From Pseudomonadota bacterium (lineage in GTDB: Bacteria > Pseudomonadota > Gammaproteobacteria > Burkholderiales > Burkholderiaceae_C): a DNA stretch of 5,920 nt. The notes under the pieces are model-generated. The model did no database searches. It saw nothing but the letters and a program-made list of their open reading frames with translations, and had not been told where the DNA came from. The translations under genes were made by a program, and so were the position numbers. Each line of letters opens with the position of its first letter. The first letter of the stretch is position 1. This document shows positions 1 through 5,766 of this stretch, in pieces. The stretch lies in the NCBI GenBank assembly GCA_023422975.1, contig JAFAGF010000016.1:1-5920 (forward strand), written 5' to 3'.

Positions 1-83
1 CACACTGGCAAACACCTTCGGCCTCGGGCCGCCTGCCCCGCAGCAGCAGTGCTGTTGCACCGCCAAGAAAAGAATTACGACCT

Positions 84-986
84 ATGTTTAGCTACCGCCA
101 CGGTTTTCACGCCGGCAACCACGCCGATGTCCTCAAGCACACCATCTTGATTGCTGCGCTGCAGCACATGACCCAAAAAGACACCGCCATCAGCGTGCTA
201 GACACCCACGCTGGCGCCGGCCTGTACCGTCTGGACGGCGACTTTGCCAACACCAGCGGCGAATCCAAAGACGGCATCGAGCGCCTGCTGGACACCCCCG
301 AAGCCGAGCTGGCCCCGGCCCTGCGCGACTATCTGCAAGCGGTGCGCAGCGTCAACCAAGGCAAGGGCATCAAAAACTACCCCGGCTCGCCCTTCATCAC
401 CCAAGGCCTGCTGCGCCCACAAGACAAGCTGCGTTTGTTTGAGCTGCACCCCACCGACTGGCGCTCGCTGGAAGGCAATATGGGCCAGCTGGAAACCCGC
501 CGCCAGGTGGAAGTGCTGATGGAAGACGGCTTCAACGGCGTCAAGCGCTTTTTGCCCCCACCTTCGCGCCGCGGCTTTTTGCTGTGCGACCCCAGCTACG
601 AGATGAAGACCGACTACGGCCGCGTGCTGACCATGATTGACGACGCCCTGGTGCGCTTTGCTACGGGCACCTACGCCGTGTGGTACCCCATCATTCCGCG
701 CCAGGATGCGCATGACTTGCCCAAGCGCCTCAAAACCCTGGCCAACAAAGCCGGCAAGGGCTGGCTGCACGCCACGCTCACGGTCAAGGGCAGCAAGATC
801 CGCAGCGAAGTCAACGACTGGGGCAACACCACCGAAGCCAAGCGCCCCGGCCTGCCCGCCAGCGGCATGTTCCTGATCAACCCACCATTCGCCCTGCGCG
901 CCGCCCTCAAAGAAGCGCTGCCGCAAATGCAAAAGCTGCTGGCCCAAGACAAGAACGCCGCGCACACGCTGGAGTTTGGCGAGTAA
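84..986 (+). CDS. rlmJ: 23S rRNA (adenine(2030)-N6)-methyltransferase RlmJ
   Basis: This 300-residue protein is a cytoplasmic SAM-dependent methyltransferase. The E. coli family member methylates N6 of A2030 in 23S rRNA. The N-terminus (MFSYRHGFHAGNHADVLKHT, residues 1-20) is almost the same as E. coli RlmJ as I recall it. LDTHAGAG (39-46) is the SAM-binding loop, YPGSP (99-103) and ELHP (120-123) are family blocks, and SRRG (161-164) precedes the catalytic motif at 169-172. RFATGTYAVWYP (191-202) and ASGMFLINPP (259-268) complete the match. The catalytic motif, usually DPPY, reads DPSY here. The protein is about 20 residues longer than the E. coli enzyme, mainly around residues 232-256. The ATG at 84 is fixed by the conserved N-terminus. 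Only a weak A-rich stretch (65-74) precedes it, not a clear Shine-Dalgarno site. The gene stands alone on the + strand and converges with the rlpA-like gene. Confidence 0.96.
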   Translation: MFSYRHGFHAGNHADVLKHTILIAALQHMTQKDTAISVLDTHAGAGLYRLDGDFANTSGESKDGIERLLDTPEAELAPALRDYLQAVRSVNQGKGIKNYPGSPFITQGLLRPQDKLRLFELHPTDWRSLEGNMGQLETRRQVEVLMEDGFNGVKRFLPPPSRRGFLLCDPSYEMKTDYGRVLTMIDDALVRFATGTYAVWYPIIPRQDAHDLPKRLKTLANKAGKGWLHATLTVKGSKIRSEVNDWGNTTEAKRPGLPASGMFLINPPFALRAALKEALPQMQKLLAQDKNAAHTLEFGE

Positions 987-1006
987 AGCACGCACGGGCG
1001 CAGCCC

Positions 1007-1102
1007 ATAAAAAAGGAGCTACCAACGCCCTTTAAACAAGGATTTCAGATGCATATCGCGCTGAAATCCTTTGTTTTTAGGCGCTGGCAGCTCCTTTTTT
1101 AT
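1007..1102. terminator. Long hairpin, probable bidirectional terminator between rlmJ and the rlpA-like gene
   Basis: The outer arms ATAAAAAAGGAGCT (1007-1020) and AGCTCCTTTTTTAT (1089-1102) are perfectly complementary over 14 bp. The next nine bases (1021-1029 against 1080-1088) pair with two mismatches. An inner stem, AACAAGGATTTCAG (1035-1048) against CTGAAATCCTTTGTT (1061-1075), pairs with a single bulged A. The loop (1049-1060) contains ATGCAT. Either strand ends the stem with a run of six T, so it can terminate rlmJ, whose stop lies 20 bases before it, and also leftward transcription from the rlpA-like gene 188 bases away. It is far longer than a normal terminator and resembles dispersed palindromes I associate with Comamonadaceae genomes. 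That resemblance is from memory. Confidence 0.8.
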
Positions 1103-1289
1103 ATATATCCACCGACTACGCTCGCAAAAAACAAGCCATGGGCCGCTCTGTATAGCGCCGATCACGCAACTGCGTCACCGGAAGATGGATGGCTGAGAGA
1201 CAAGGCCACACCGCCACATGCAGCACCCGACCCCAAAGTACAGTCAGGCACAGCAATGCCGCACGCATCAGGGGAGGTAAAAGCGGCGC
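1103..1289. other. Intergenic remainder, no recognisable feature
   Basis: The convergent gap between rlmJ and the rlpA-like gene covers 987-1289. Outside the hairpin it starts AT-rich (1101-1108) and then returns to ordinary base composition. I see no convincing small gene, RNA gene, repeat or second terminator. A + strand open frame crosses the region, but it begins inside the hairpin, has no ribosome-binding site and runs antisense into the rlpA-like gene. Confidence 0.6.
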
Positions 1290-1928
1290 TTAATTGCTGG
1301 CCGCCAACACCGCTTCAGGGCAGCTGTCTTCGCCCTCGTCGAGCTTGTAGATTTCCACCGACTTCACGCCTTTGCCCAGCATGCCGAGCTCTTCGGCGGC
1401 TGCCTTGCTCAGGTCAATCACGCGGTTTTTCACAAACGGGCCGCGGTCATTCACGCGCACCACCACCGACTGGCCGCTGCTCTTGCTGCGCACACACAGC
1501 TGCGTGCCGAAATCGTACGTAGGGTGGGCGGCGGTCAGCTCGTACTGGTTAAAGCGCTCGCCATTGGCCGTCTTGCGGCCATGAAAACCGGGGCCATACC
1601 AGGAGGCAATGCCTTGCTGGTCCACCTCGGGCCACTCCAGCTCATACAAACGGTCTTGCACGGCCTTGGCCGGATCCTTCAAGCGGTCGGGCCGCAAAGG
1701 CGCGGGCGCCATCTTGGCCAGCAATTCAGTACCAGTTCGCGAACTGGCTTGGGGCGTGCGCACGGCATCACCCGTGGTGGGAACCGCCCCCTCGGTGGAG
1801 GTGGGCATGGGCGCACAAGCGGTTAACAAAGCAGCCTGCAGCACCGATGCTGCAGGCAAGGCACGCACACGTGCCGAAGACAAAAAAGACGCACTGACGG
1901 AAACAGGCTGGCACCCACGTGCTTGCAT
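1290..1928 (-). CDS. RlpA-like septal/envelope lipoprotein with double-psi beta-barrel domain, no SPOR domain
   Basis: The product has 212 residues. A signal peptide ends in a lipobox, LLTAC (34-38), so Cys38 should be lipidated. Ala at the next position suggests the outer membrane. A Pro/Thr-rich linker (39-100) leads to a double-psi beta-barrel domain at about 104-197 with GIASWYGPGFHGRKTANGE, LTAAHPT and VNDRGPF. Characterised RlpA proteins are lytic transglycosylases that cut peptidoglycan strands lacking stem peptides. The residues matching the P. aeruginosa active site, at the same spacing, are Glu124, His135 and Asp161. The Asp usually cited three residues after that Glu is Asn127 here. 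The protein ends about 15 residues after the barrel, so the C-terminal SPOR domain of E. coli and Pseudomonas RlpA, which targets denuded septal glycan, is absent. The ATG at 1928 is preceded by AAGGG with a 7-base gap. The gene starts 69 bases after the metF stop on the same strand. Confidence 0.92.
   Translation of the reverse strand: MQARGCQPVSVSASFLSSARVRALPAASVLQAALLTACAPMPTSTEGAVPTTGDAVRTPQASSRTGTELLAKMAPAPLRPDRLKDPAKAVQDRLYELEWPEVDQQGIASWYGPGFHGRKTANGERFNQYELTAAHPTYDFGTQLCVRSKSSGQSVVVRVNDRGPFVKNRVIDLSKAAAEELGMLGKGVKSVEIYKLDEGEDSCPEAVLAASN
1732..1747. repeat. Perfect 16-bp palindrome inside the rlpA-like gene
   Basis: CCAGTTCGCGAACTGG equals its own reverse complement over all 16 bases. 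It lies in the part of the gene that encodes the non-conserved Ser/Thr linker after the lipidated Cys (about residues 61-66). It could be a chance palindrome or a binding site for a dimeric protein. Nothing in the sequence decides between these. Confidence 0.5.
1834..1857 (-). other. Perfect RNA hairpin in the signal-peptide region of the rlpA-like mRNA
   Basis: GCCTGCAGCA (1834-1843) and TGCTGCAGGC (1848-1857) are complementary over 10 bp around a 4-base loop, read as UCGG in the mRNA. The hairpin lies 71-94 bases downstream of the start codon and encodes residues about 25-32 of the signal peptide (PAASVLQA). It may affect early translation, or it may follow from alternating Ala and Leu/Gln codons in GC-rich sequence. 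Confidence 0.5.
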
Positions 1929-1997
1929 GGTCTGACCCTTCTAACGGTGAGCGCACGGAAAGCACCACCTGAAAGCCAGCGAGTTCCGCTCAAGCCA

Positions 1998-2843
1998 TTA
2001 CAGGCCCAGTCGGTCGCACAGCTCCAAGGTGGCAGCGCTCTGGTTCATCGTATAAAAGTGCAAGCCCGGAGCGCCTTGGTCGCGCAACTGCTCGCACAAG
2101 CGTGCAACCACATCCATGCCGAAGGCGCGAATAGAGGTCACATCGTCCCCGTAGGCCTGCAGGCGCAGGCGGATCCAGCGGGGAATCTCAGCGCCGGTCG
2201 CATCGGAAAAGCGCATGAGTTGAGAGGAATTAAGGATCGGCATGATACCGGGAACCACCGGCGCCTGCACGCCAAGTGCTTGAATCCCTTCAACAAAACG
2301 GAAATACGCGTCGGCATTGTAGAAGTACTGGGTGATGCCGCTGTGTGCGCCCGCTTGGATTTTTGTAGCAAAAGCTTTCAGGTCTGCTTCGGGGGATTTG
2401 GCCTGCGGATGGGTCTCCGGGTAGGCCGCCACTTCGATGTGGAACCAGTCACCAAACTCCTTGCGGATGAAGGCCACCAGGTCACTGGCATGGTGAAATT
2501 CACCGCCCAGACCATAGCCGCTGGGCAAGTCACCACGCAGCGCCACCAGGCGTTTGACGCCCATGTCCTTGAGTTCTTGCAGCTCCGCACGCACCTTGGC
2601 ACTGGTCGCGCCAATACACGAGAAGTGACTGGCCGCCTGCATGCCTTCGGCCTGAATGTCGCGCACCATGCTGAAGGTACCCGCTTGGGTAGAGCCGCCC
2701 GCACCATAGGTCACCGAGCAAAACTCGGGCTGGCGCGCATACAAATCCTTACGCACTTGCACATGCTTGGTCGCGCCTTCGGGCGTTTTGGTGGGGAAAA
2801 ACTCGAAACTGATGGGGAAGTTGCTGGTCTTTGCGTTGGCCAT
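1998..2843 (-). CDS. metF: 5,10-methylenetetrahydrofolate reductase (MetF)
   Basis: This 281-residue FAD enzyme reduces 5,10-methylene-tetrahydrofolate to 5-methyl-tetrahydrofolate, the methyl donor for homocysteine-to-methionine synthesis. It acts in the cytoplasm. Family motifs are ISFEFFPTKTPEG (11-23), in which Glu14 matches the catalytic Glu28 of the E. coli enzyme, SVTYGAGGS (43-51), ALRGDLP (101-107) with the folate/FAD-site Asp105, AAYPETHP (139-146), GITQYFYNADAYFRF (169-183) and VPGIMPI (197-203). It is full length as a single-domain bacterial MetF. ATGs occur at 2849 and 2843, and a longer frame reaches 2885. I chose 2843 because GAGGAG (2857-2852) sits 8 bases before it but only 2 bases before 2849. 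The gene follows tlyA on the same strand after a 126-base structured spacer and belongs functionally with ahcY. Confidence 0.97.
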   Translation of the reverse strand: MANAKTSNFPISFEFFPTKTPEGATKHVQVRKDLYARQPEFCSVTYGAGGSTQAGTFSMVRDIQAEGMQAASHFSCIGATSAKVRAELQELKDMGVKRLVALRGDLPSGYGLGGEFHHASDLVAFIRKEFGDWFHIEVAAYPETHPQAKSPEADLKAFATKIQAGAHSGITQYFYNADAYFRFVEGIQALGVQAPVVPGIMPILNSSQLMRFSDATGAEIPRWIRLRLQAYGDDVTSIRAFGMDVVARLCEQLRDQGAPGLHFYTMNQSAATLELCDRLGL

Positions 2844-2851
2844 GGTCATCA

Positions 2852-2857
2852 CTCCTC
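2852..2857 (-). promoter_or_regulatory. Shine-Dalgarno site that decides the metF start
   Basis: GAGGAG lies 8 bases upstream of the ATG at 2843 and 2 bases upstream of the in-frame ATG at 2849. The 8-base spacing is normal and the 2-base spacing too short, which supports the protein starting MANAK. Confidence 0.85.
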
Positions 2858-2902
2858 GCCTGCCCTCCCGGCAAGCTGTCTGCAATCATGTTGTATCGGG
2901 CA

Positions 2903-2923
2903 GGCTGGCATCTGCTGCCAGCC
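2903..2923 (-). other. Stem-loop in the metF leader
   Basis: GGCTGGCA (2903-2910) and TGCCAGCC (2916-2923) form a perfect 8-bp stem with a 5-base loop. It sits 60 to 80 bases upstream of the metF start. No T run follows it on either strand, so it is not a standard terminator. It could be a regulatory or mRNA-protecting structure for metF. Confidence 0.55.
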
Positions 2924-2948
2924 CATCCATCACGTCAGTCACTGCGAT

Positions 2949-2964
2949 CACGCTGTGCAGCGTG
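2949..2964 (-). other. Stem-loop just after the tlyA stop
   Basis: CACGCT (2949-2954) and AGCGTG (2959-2964) pair over 6 bp with a 4-base loop, 5 bases beyond the tlyA stop codon. No T tract follows, so read-through into metF is plausible. It may protect the 3' end or slow the polymerase. Confidence 0.45.
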
Positions 2965-2969
2965 CAAGC

Positions 2970-4136
2970 TTATTTGGCGTTCTTGCGCTTGGGGCGCGCA
3001 GGCCCAGGCACGTTGTAGCCGTCTTCTTCGTCATCGATCACGTCGATGCGCTTGAGCTCACGCAGCACCGTGCGCGACACGCGCTTGGCCGCTGGGGCTG
3101 CTGGCTGGTCGGGCAGTGGCTCACCTTCGTTTTTGATGGTGGCGCCCTGCTGTGCATGCACAAAGAATTCGTGGTTGCCGTCGCCGCCTTCAATGGCGGA
3201 ATCCATCCAGCCCTTCACTTCCAGGCCCAGCTCTTTCAGGCAACTGGTTACGCGCTCTTGCACTTCCTGGAACAGGGCGGCATCACGCACAATCCCGCCC
3301 TTGCCGACCTGGCCGGGCTGCAGCTCAAACTGGGGCTTGACCAGCATCAGCAACTGGCCCTTGGGCTTGAGCAGGCGCACCACGGCGGGCAGCACCAGCG
3401 TCAGCGAGATAAAGGACACATCGCCGGTCACAAAGTCAAACATCGGGGTGGTGTCCACCTCTGCGTAGCCTTCTTTGCGGCGGCGTTCCGTAGGCACTGT
3501 GCCTTCTTCGCGCGCTTTGGCCTTGGCGGCACGCTCTGCCTTGAAGGCTTCGATGTCGGTGTCCTTGGCGTCATTGCTGTCGTCGTACTCTTCACCGACT
3601 TCACCGCCATTGCGCATCCACGCGTAAGGCGCTTGGGGCTGGGTGTCGTTGTCTTCTTCCTCTTCCCAGCGCTCCGAAATCACTTCTTCGCAGGCGTCTT
3701 CCAAGACTTCTGCGGTCATGGAACGGGCATTCAAGCCTTCCACGCAAATCACGCGCACGTCGGCACGCAGGCTGTCGTGCAACTGACCCTGGCCCACATC
3801 CACCCCAATGACCTGGGCCGCGCCGTGCTTAAGCAGGCAATCGGTAAAACCGCCGGTGCTCTGGCCTACGTCCAAACAACGCAAGCCGTCCACCTTCAGG
3901 CCGGTGCTTTGCAGCGCGCCTTCCAGCTTCAAACCACCACGGGAGATGAATTTGACTTCGGCATCATCGAGCAGCTTCAGCTCGGCGCCCGCAGGAATGT
4001 CGTCACCGTTTTTGGCAACTTTTTTCCAAGGTGCCAGTGGCGTCAAGCGCCACTCCACGCCCGAAGCGATCAGGCGCTGTGCCTGCGAACGGGTGGTGGC
4101 ATGACCGTTGTCCACCAAAAATACATCTGCGCGCAT
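2970..4136 (-). CDS. tlyA: TlyA-family S4-domain rRNA 2'-O-methyltransferase with a large internal insertion
   Basis: The product has 388 residues, against about 245-270 for usual TlyA proteins. In mycobacteria TlyA methylates 2'-O positions of cytidines in 16S and 23S rRNA. The older name hemolysin is historical. An S4 RNA-binding domain (1-60) is followed by SRGGLKLEGAL (65-75), the SAM loop CLDVGQSTGGFTDCLL (87-102), DVGQGQL (113-119), FDFVTGDVSFISL (233-245), LVKPQFE (265-271), KGGIVRD (279-285) and GNHEFFVH (320-327). Lys70, Asp239, Lys267 and Glu323 match the catalytic K-D-K-E set. The SAM loop has Gln92 where Ala is usual. Residues about 141-232 contain an acidic, then Lys/Arg-rich insertion, and 328-388 form a polar basic tail. 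The ATG at 4136 is preceded by AAGGAA with an 8-base gap. An upstream in-frame GTG at 4157 would place that site inside the gene. It lies downstream of ahcY and upstream of metF. Confidence 0.93.
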   Translation of the reverse strand: MRADVFLVDNGHATTRSQAQRLIASGVEWRLTPLAPWKKVAKNGDDIPAGAELKLLDDAEVKFISRGGLKLEGALQSTGLKVDGLRCLDVGQSTGGFTDCLLKHGAAQVIGVDVGQGQLHDSLRADVRVICVEGLNARSMTAEVLEDACEEVISERWEEEEDNDTQPQAPYAWMRNGGEVGEEYDDSNDAKDTDIEAFKAERAAKAKAREEGTVPTERRRKEGYAEVDTTPMFDFVTGDVSFISLTLVLPAVVRLLKPKGQLLMLVKPQFELQPGQVGKGGIVRDAALFQEVQERVTSCLKELGLEVKGWMDSAIEGGDGNHEFFVHAQQGATIKNEGEPLPDQPAAPAAKRVSRTVLRELKRIDVIDDEEDGYNVPGPARPKRKNAK

Positions 4137-4166
4137 GGCGTAGTTTCCTTCTATCACTCAAATGGG

Positions 4167-4223
4167 GCTCTAGCGCTTATGCAGCAAGCGCAAACAGCTA
4201 TCAAATCTCACCAACGCTAGAGC
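4167..4223. repeat. Inverted-repeat element in the ahcY-tlyA spacer
   Basis: GCTCTAGCG (4167-4175) and CGCTAGAGC (4215-4223) are perfect 9-bp arms 39 bases apart. Nested inside, GCGCTT (4173-4178) can pair instead with AAGCGC (4186-4191), so the two stems exclude each other. Read on the - strand, the order GATAGCT, GCGCTTG, AAGCGCTAGAGC resembles an intergenic repeat I recall as very common in Comamonadaceae genomes. It sits about 30 bases before the tlyA start. Dispersed copies cannot be checked in this window. Confidence 0.6.
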
Positions 4224-4225
4224 TG

Positions 4226-4257
4226 GCAAGGCCGATGACAAGCGCCATCGACCTTGC
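4226..4257 (-). other. Strong stem-loop downstream of ahcY
   Basis: Read on the - strand, GCAAGGTCGATG (4257-4246) pairs with CATCGGCCTTGC (4237-4226) over 12 bp with one G·U pair and an 8-base loop. It starts 12 bases after the ahcY stop codon. The bases that follow (CAGCTCTAGCG) contain no T run, so it is not a classical intrinsic terminator. It may protect the ahcY mRNA 3' end, attenuate read-through to tlyA, or mark a processing site. Confidence 0.65.
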
Positions 4258-4269
4258 AACCGCTACAGC

Positions 4270-5685
4270 TTAGTAGCGGTAGGTTTCAGGCTTGTAAGGG
4301 CCTTGCTTGCTCACACCGATGTAAGCGGCTTGCTCGTCGGTCAGCTCCGTCAGCATGGCGCCGACCTTCTTCAGGTGCAGGCGGGCGACCTTTTCGTCCA
4401 GGATCTTGGGCAGCACGTACACCTTGCCCACTTCGTAGGCTTCAGGCTTGGTGAACAGCTCGATCTGAGCGATGGTCTGGTTGGCGAACGAAGACGACAT
4501 CACAAAGCTGGGGTGGCCGGTGGCGCAACCCAGGTTCACCAGACGGCCCTTGGCCAGCAGGGTGATTTTCTTGCCATCGGGGAACGTGATTTGGTCCACC
4601 TGGGGCTTGATCTCTTCCCACTCGTACTTCTCGATTGAAGCCACGTCGATTTCATTGTCGAAGTGACCAATGTTGCAAACGATGGCCTGATCCTTCATGG
4701 CAGCCATGTGCTCGTGGCGGATGATGTCCTTGTTACCGGTGGTGGTCACGAAGATGTCGGCCTTGTCTGCCGCCCATTCCATGGTCACCACCTTGTAGCC
4801 TTCCATCGCGGCTTGCAGCGCGTTGATGGGGTCGATTTCTGTCACCCACACTTGTGCGGACAGTGCGCGCAGTGCCTGGGCCGAGCCCTTGCCCACGTCA
4901 CCGTAGCCAGCCACCACAGCCACCTTGCCAGCAATCATCACGTCAGTGGCGCGCTTGATGCCGTCCACCAACGATTCACGGCAGCCGTACAGGTTGTCGA
5001 ACTTGGACTTGGTCACCGAGTCGTTCACGTTGATGGCGCGGAACAGCAAAGTGCCTTTGGCGGACATTTCGTTCAGACGGTGCACACCGGTGGTGGTTTC
5101 TTCGGTCACACCGCGGATTTCAGCCGCCTTGCGCGAGTACCAAGTGCTGTCAACGGCCAGCTTGGCCTTGATGGCAGCGAACATGATCTTTTCTTCTTCG
5201 CTGCCGGGGTTGGCCAGAACGGAAATGTCCTTCTCAGCCTTCTTACCCAAGTGCAGCAAGATGGTGGCGTCGCCGCCATCATCCAAAATCATGTTGGGGC
5301 CTTCGCCTTCAGTGCCCTTGGCGCCGAATTCGAAGATGTTGTGGGTGTAATCCCAGTAATCCTTCAGCGATTCGCCCTTGATAGCGAACACAGGCGTGCC
5401 CGTAGCGGCAATGGCAGCAGCAGCGTGGTCCTGGGTCGAGAAAATGTTGCACGAAGCCCAGCGCACGTCGGCGCCCAGGTCCTTCAGGGTCTCGATCAGC
5501 ACGGCCGTCTGAATGGTCATGTGCAGCGAGCCGGTGATGCGTGCGCCCTTCAAAGGCTGCGCAGCTGCGAATTCTTCGCGGATGGCCATCAGGCCAGGCA
5601 TTTCGGTTTCAGCGATGCGGATTTCTTTGCGACCCCAATCAGCCAAAGAGATATCGGCGATGGCGCGGTCTTGTGTATTGCTCAT
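4270..5685 (-). CDS. ahcY: Adenosylhomocysteinase (S-adenosyl-L-homocysteine hydrolase)
   Basis: This 471-residue cytoplasmic NAD-dependent enzyme splits S-adenosylhomocysteine reversibly into adenosine and homocysteine, relieving product inhibition of methyltransferases. [16 protein letters not shown] (52-67) holds catalytic His55 and ILDDGGD (133-139) part of the substrate site. [10 protein letters not shown] (195-204) holds Glu196, and [13 protein letters not shown] (219-231) holds Lys226 and Asp230. [13 protein letters not shown] (257-269) is the Rossmann NAD loop, and [10 protein letters not shown] (338-347) holds His341. The C-terminus KPETYRY supplies Lys465 and Tyr469, which reach into the partner subunit's NAD site in this family. 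Relative to human numbering the residues shift by 40 after position 136, reflecting the extra segment (about 103-150) found in many bacterial and plant enzymes. The ATG at 5685 has GGAG 5 bases upstream. An in-frame start at 5721 lacks homology and would cover that site. The gene lies directly behind an SAH riboswitch. Confidence 0.98.
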   Translation of the reverse strand: MSNTQDRAIADISLADWGRKEIRIAETEMPGLMAIREEFAAAQPLKGARITGSLHMTIQTAVLIETLKDLGADVRWASCNIFSTQDHAAAAIAATGTPVFAIKGESLKDYWDYTHNIFEFGAKGTEGEGPNMILDDGGDATILLHLGKKAEKDISVLANPGSEEEKIMFAAIKAKLAVDSTWYSRKAAEIRGVTEETTTGVHRLNEMSAKGTLLFRAINVNDSVTKSKFDNLYGCRESLVDGIKRATDVMIAGKVAVVAGYGDVGKGSAQALRALSAQVWVTEIDPINALQAAMEGYKVVTMEWAADKADIFVTTTGNKDIIRHEHMAAMKDQAIVCNIGHFDNEIDVASIEKYEWEEIKPQVDQITFPDGKKITLLAKGRLVNLGCATGHPSFVMSSSFANQTIAQIELFTKPEAYEVGKVYVLPKILDEKVARLHLKKVGAMLTELTDEQAAYIGVSKQGPYKPETYRY

Positions 5686-5689
5686 GGTT

Positions 5690-5763
5690 TCTCCGTGCGG
5701 AAAACAACTTGAAAAAACCACGTTCTGGGGGATTTGGGGCTAACAGGCCTCACCGCACAGAAA
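5690..5763 (-). promoter_or_regulatory. Possible expression platform of the ahcY riboswitch: helix masking the ribosome-binding site
   Basis: On the - strand TTTCTGTGCGG (5763-5753) can pair with CCGCACGGAGA (5700-5690) over 11 consecutive base pairs, nine Watson-Crick and two G·U. The second segment contains the ahcY Shine-Dalgarno GGAG (5694-5691). The first segment overlaps a different hairpin, CTCACC (5774-5769) with GGTGAG (5754-5749) extended by CAC/GTG, and that hairpin shares three bases with the 3' side of riboswitch stem P1. These alternatives fit translational control, but the pairing is read by eye and untested. Confidence 0.5.
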
Positions 5764-5766
5764 GCG

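Noticed and set aside
1..91. Possible 3' end of an upstream + strand gene (frame ending TAG at 89-91) or 5' end of a - strand gene with a Cys cluster
   Set aside because: Fewer than 30 codons are visible, no motif is recognisable, and frames in both directions are open. The sequence does not allow a choice.
198..1025. A 275-codon - strand open frame opposite rlmJ
   Set aside because: It runs antisense to the conserved rlmJ sequence, starts inside it, and has low-complexity Ala/Gly/Gln/Val composition.
1049..1522. A + strand open frame that begins in the rlmJ downstream hairpin
   Set aside because: The start lies in the hairpin loop with no ribosome-binding site, and the second half is antisense to the conserved RlpA barrel.
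2844..2885. Longer MetF N-terminus starting at 2885 (14 extra residues)
   Set aside because: The extra residues do not resemble MetF, and the strong GAGGAG site at 2857-2852 would lie inside the gene. It is correctly placed for the ATG at 2843.
2903..2923. Intrinsic terminator between tlyA and metF
   Set aside because: The stem is good, but no T run follows on either strand, so it was described only as a stem-loop.
1923..4220. A very long + strand open frame (765 codons) opposite metF and tlyA
   Set aside because: It is antisense to two genes with clear family motifs, is rich in His, Gln and Ala as antisense GC-rich frames are, has no recognisable domain and spans two intergenic gaps. It is explained by codon bias in the real genes.
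4663..5712. A 349-codon + strand open frame opposite ahcY
   Set aside because: It is fully antisense to a strongly conserved enzyme gene, has His/Gly/Val-rich composition and shows no family motif. It is a shadow of the ahcY codon pattern.
5686..5721. Longer AhcY N-terminus starting at 5721
   Set aside because: The 12 extra residues do not resemble the family, and this start would place the ribosome-binding site GGAG (5694-5691) within the coding sequence.
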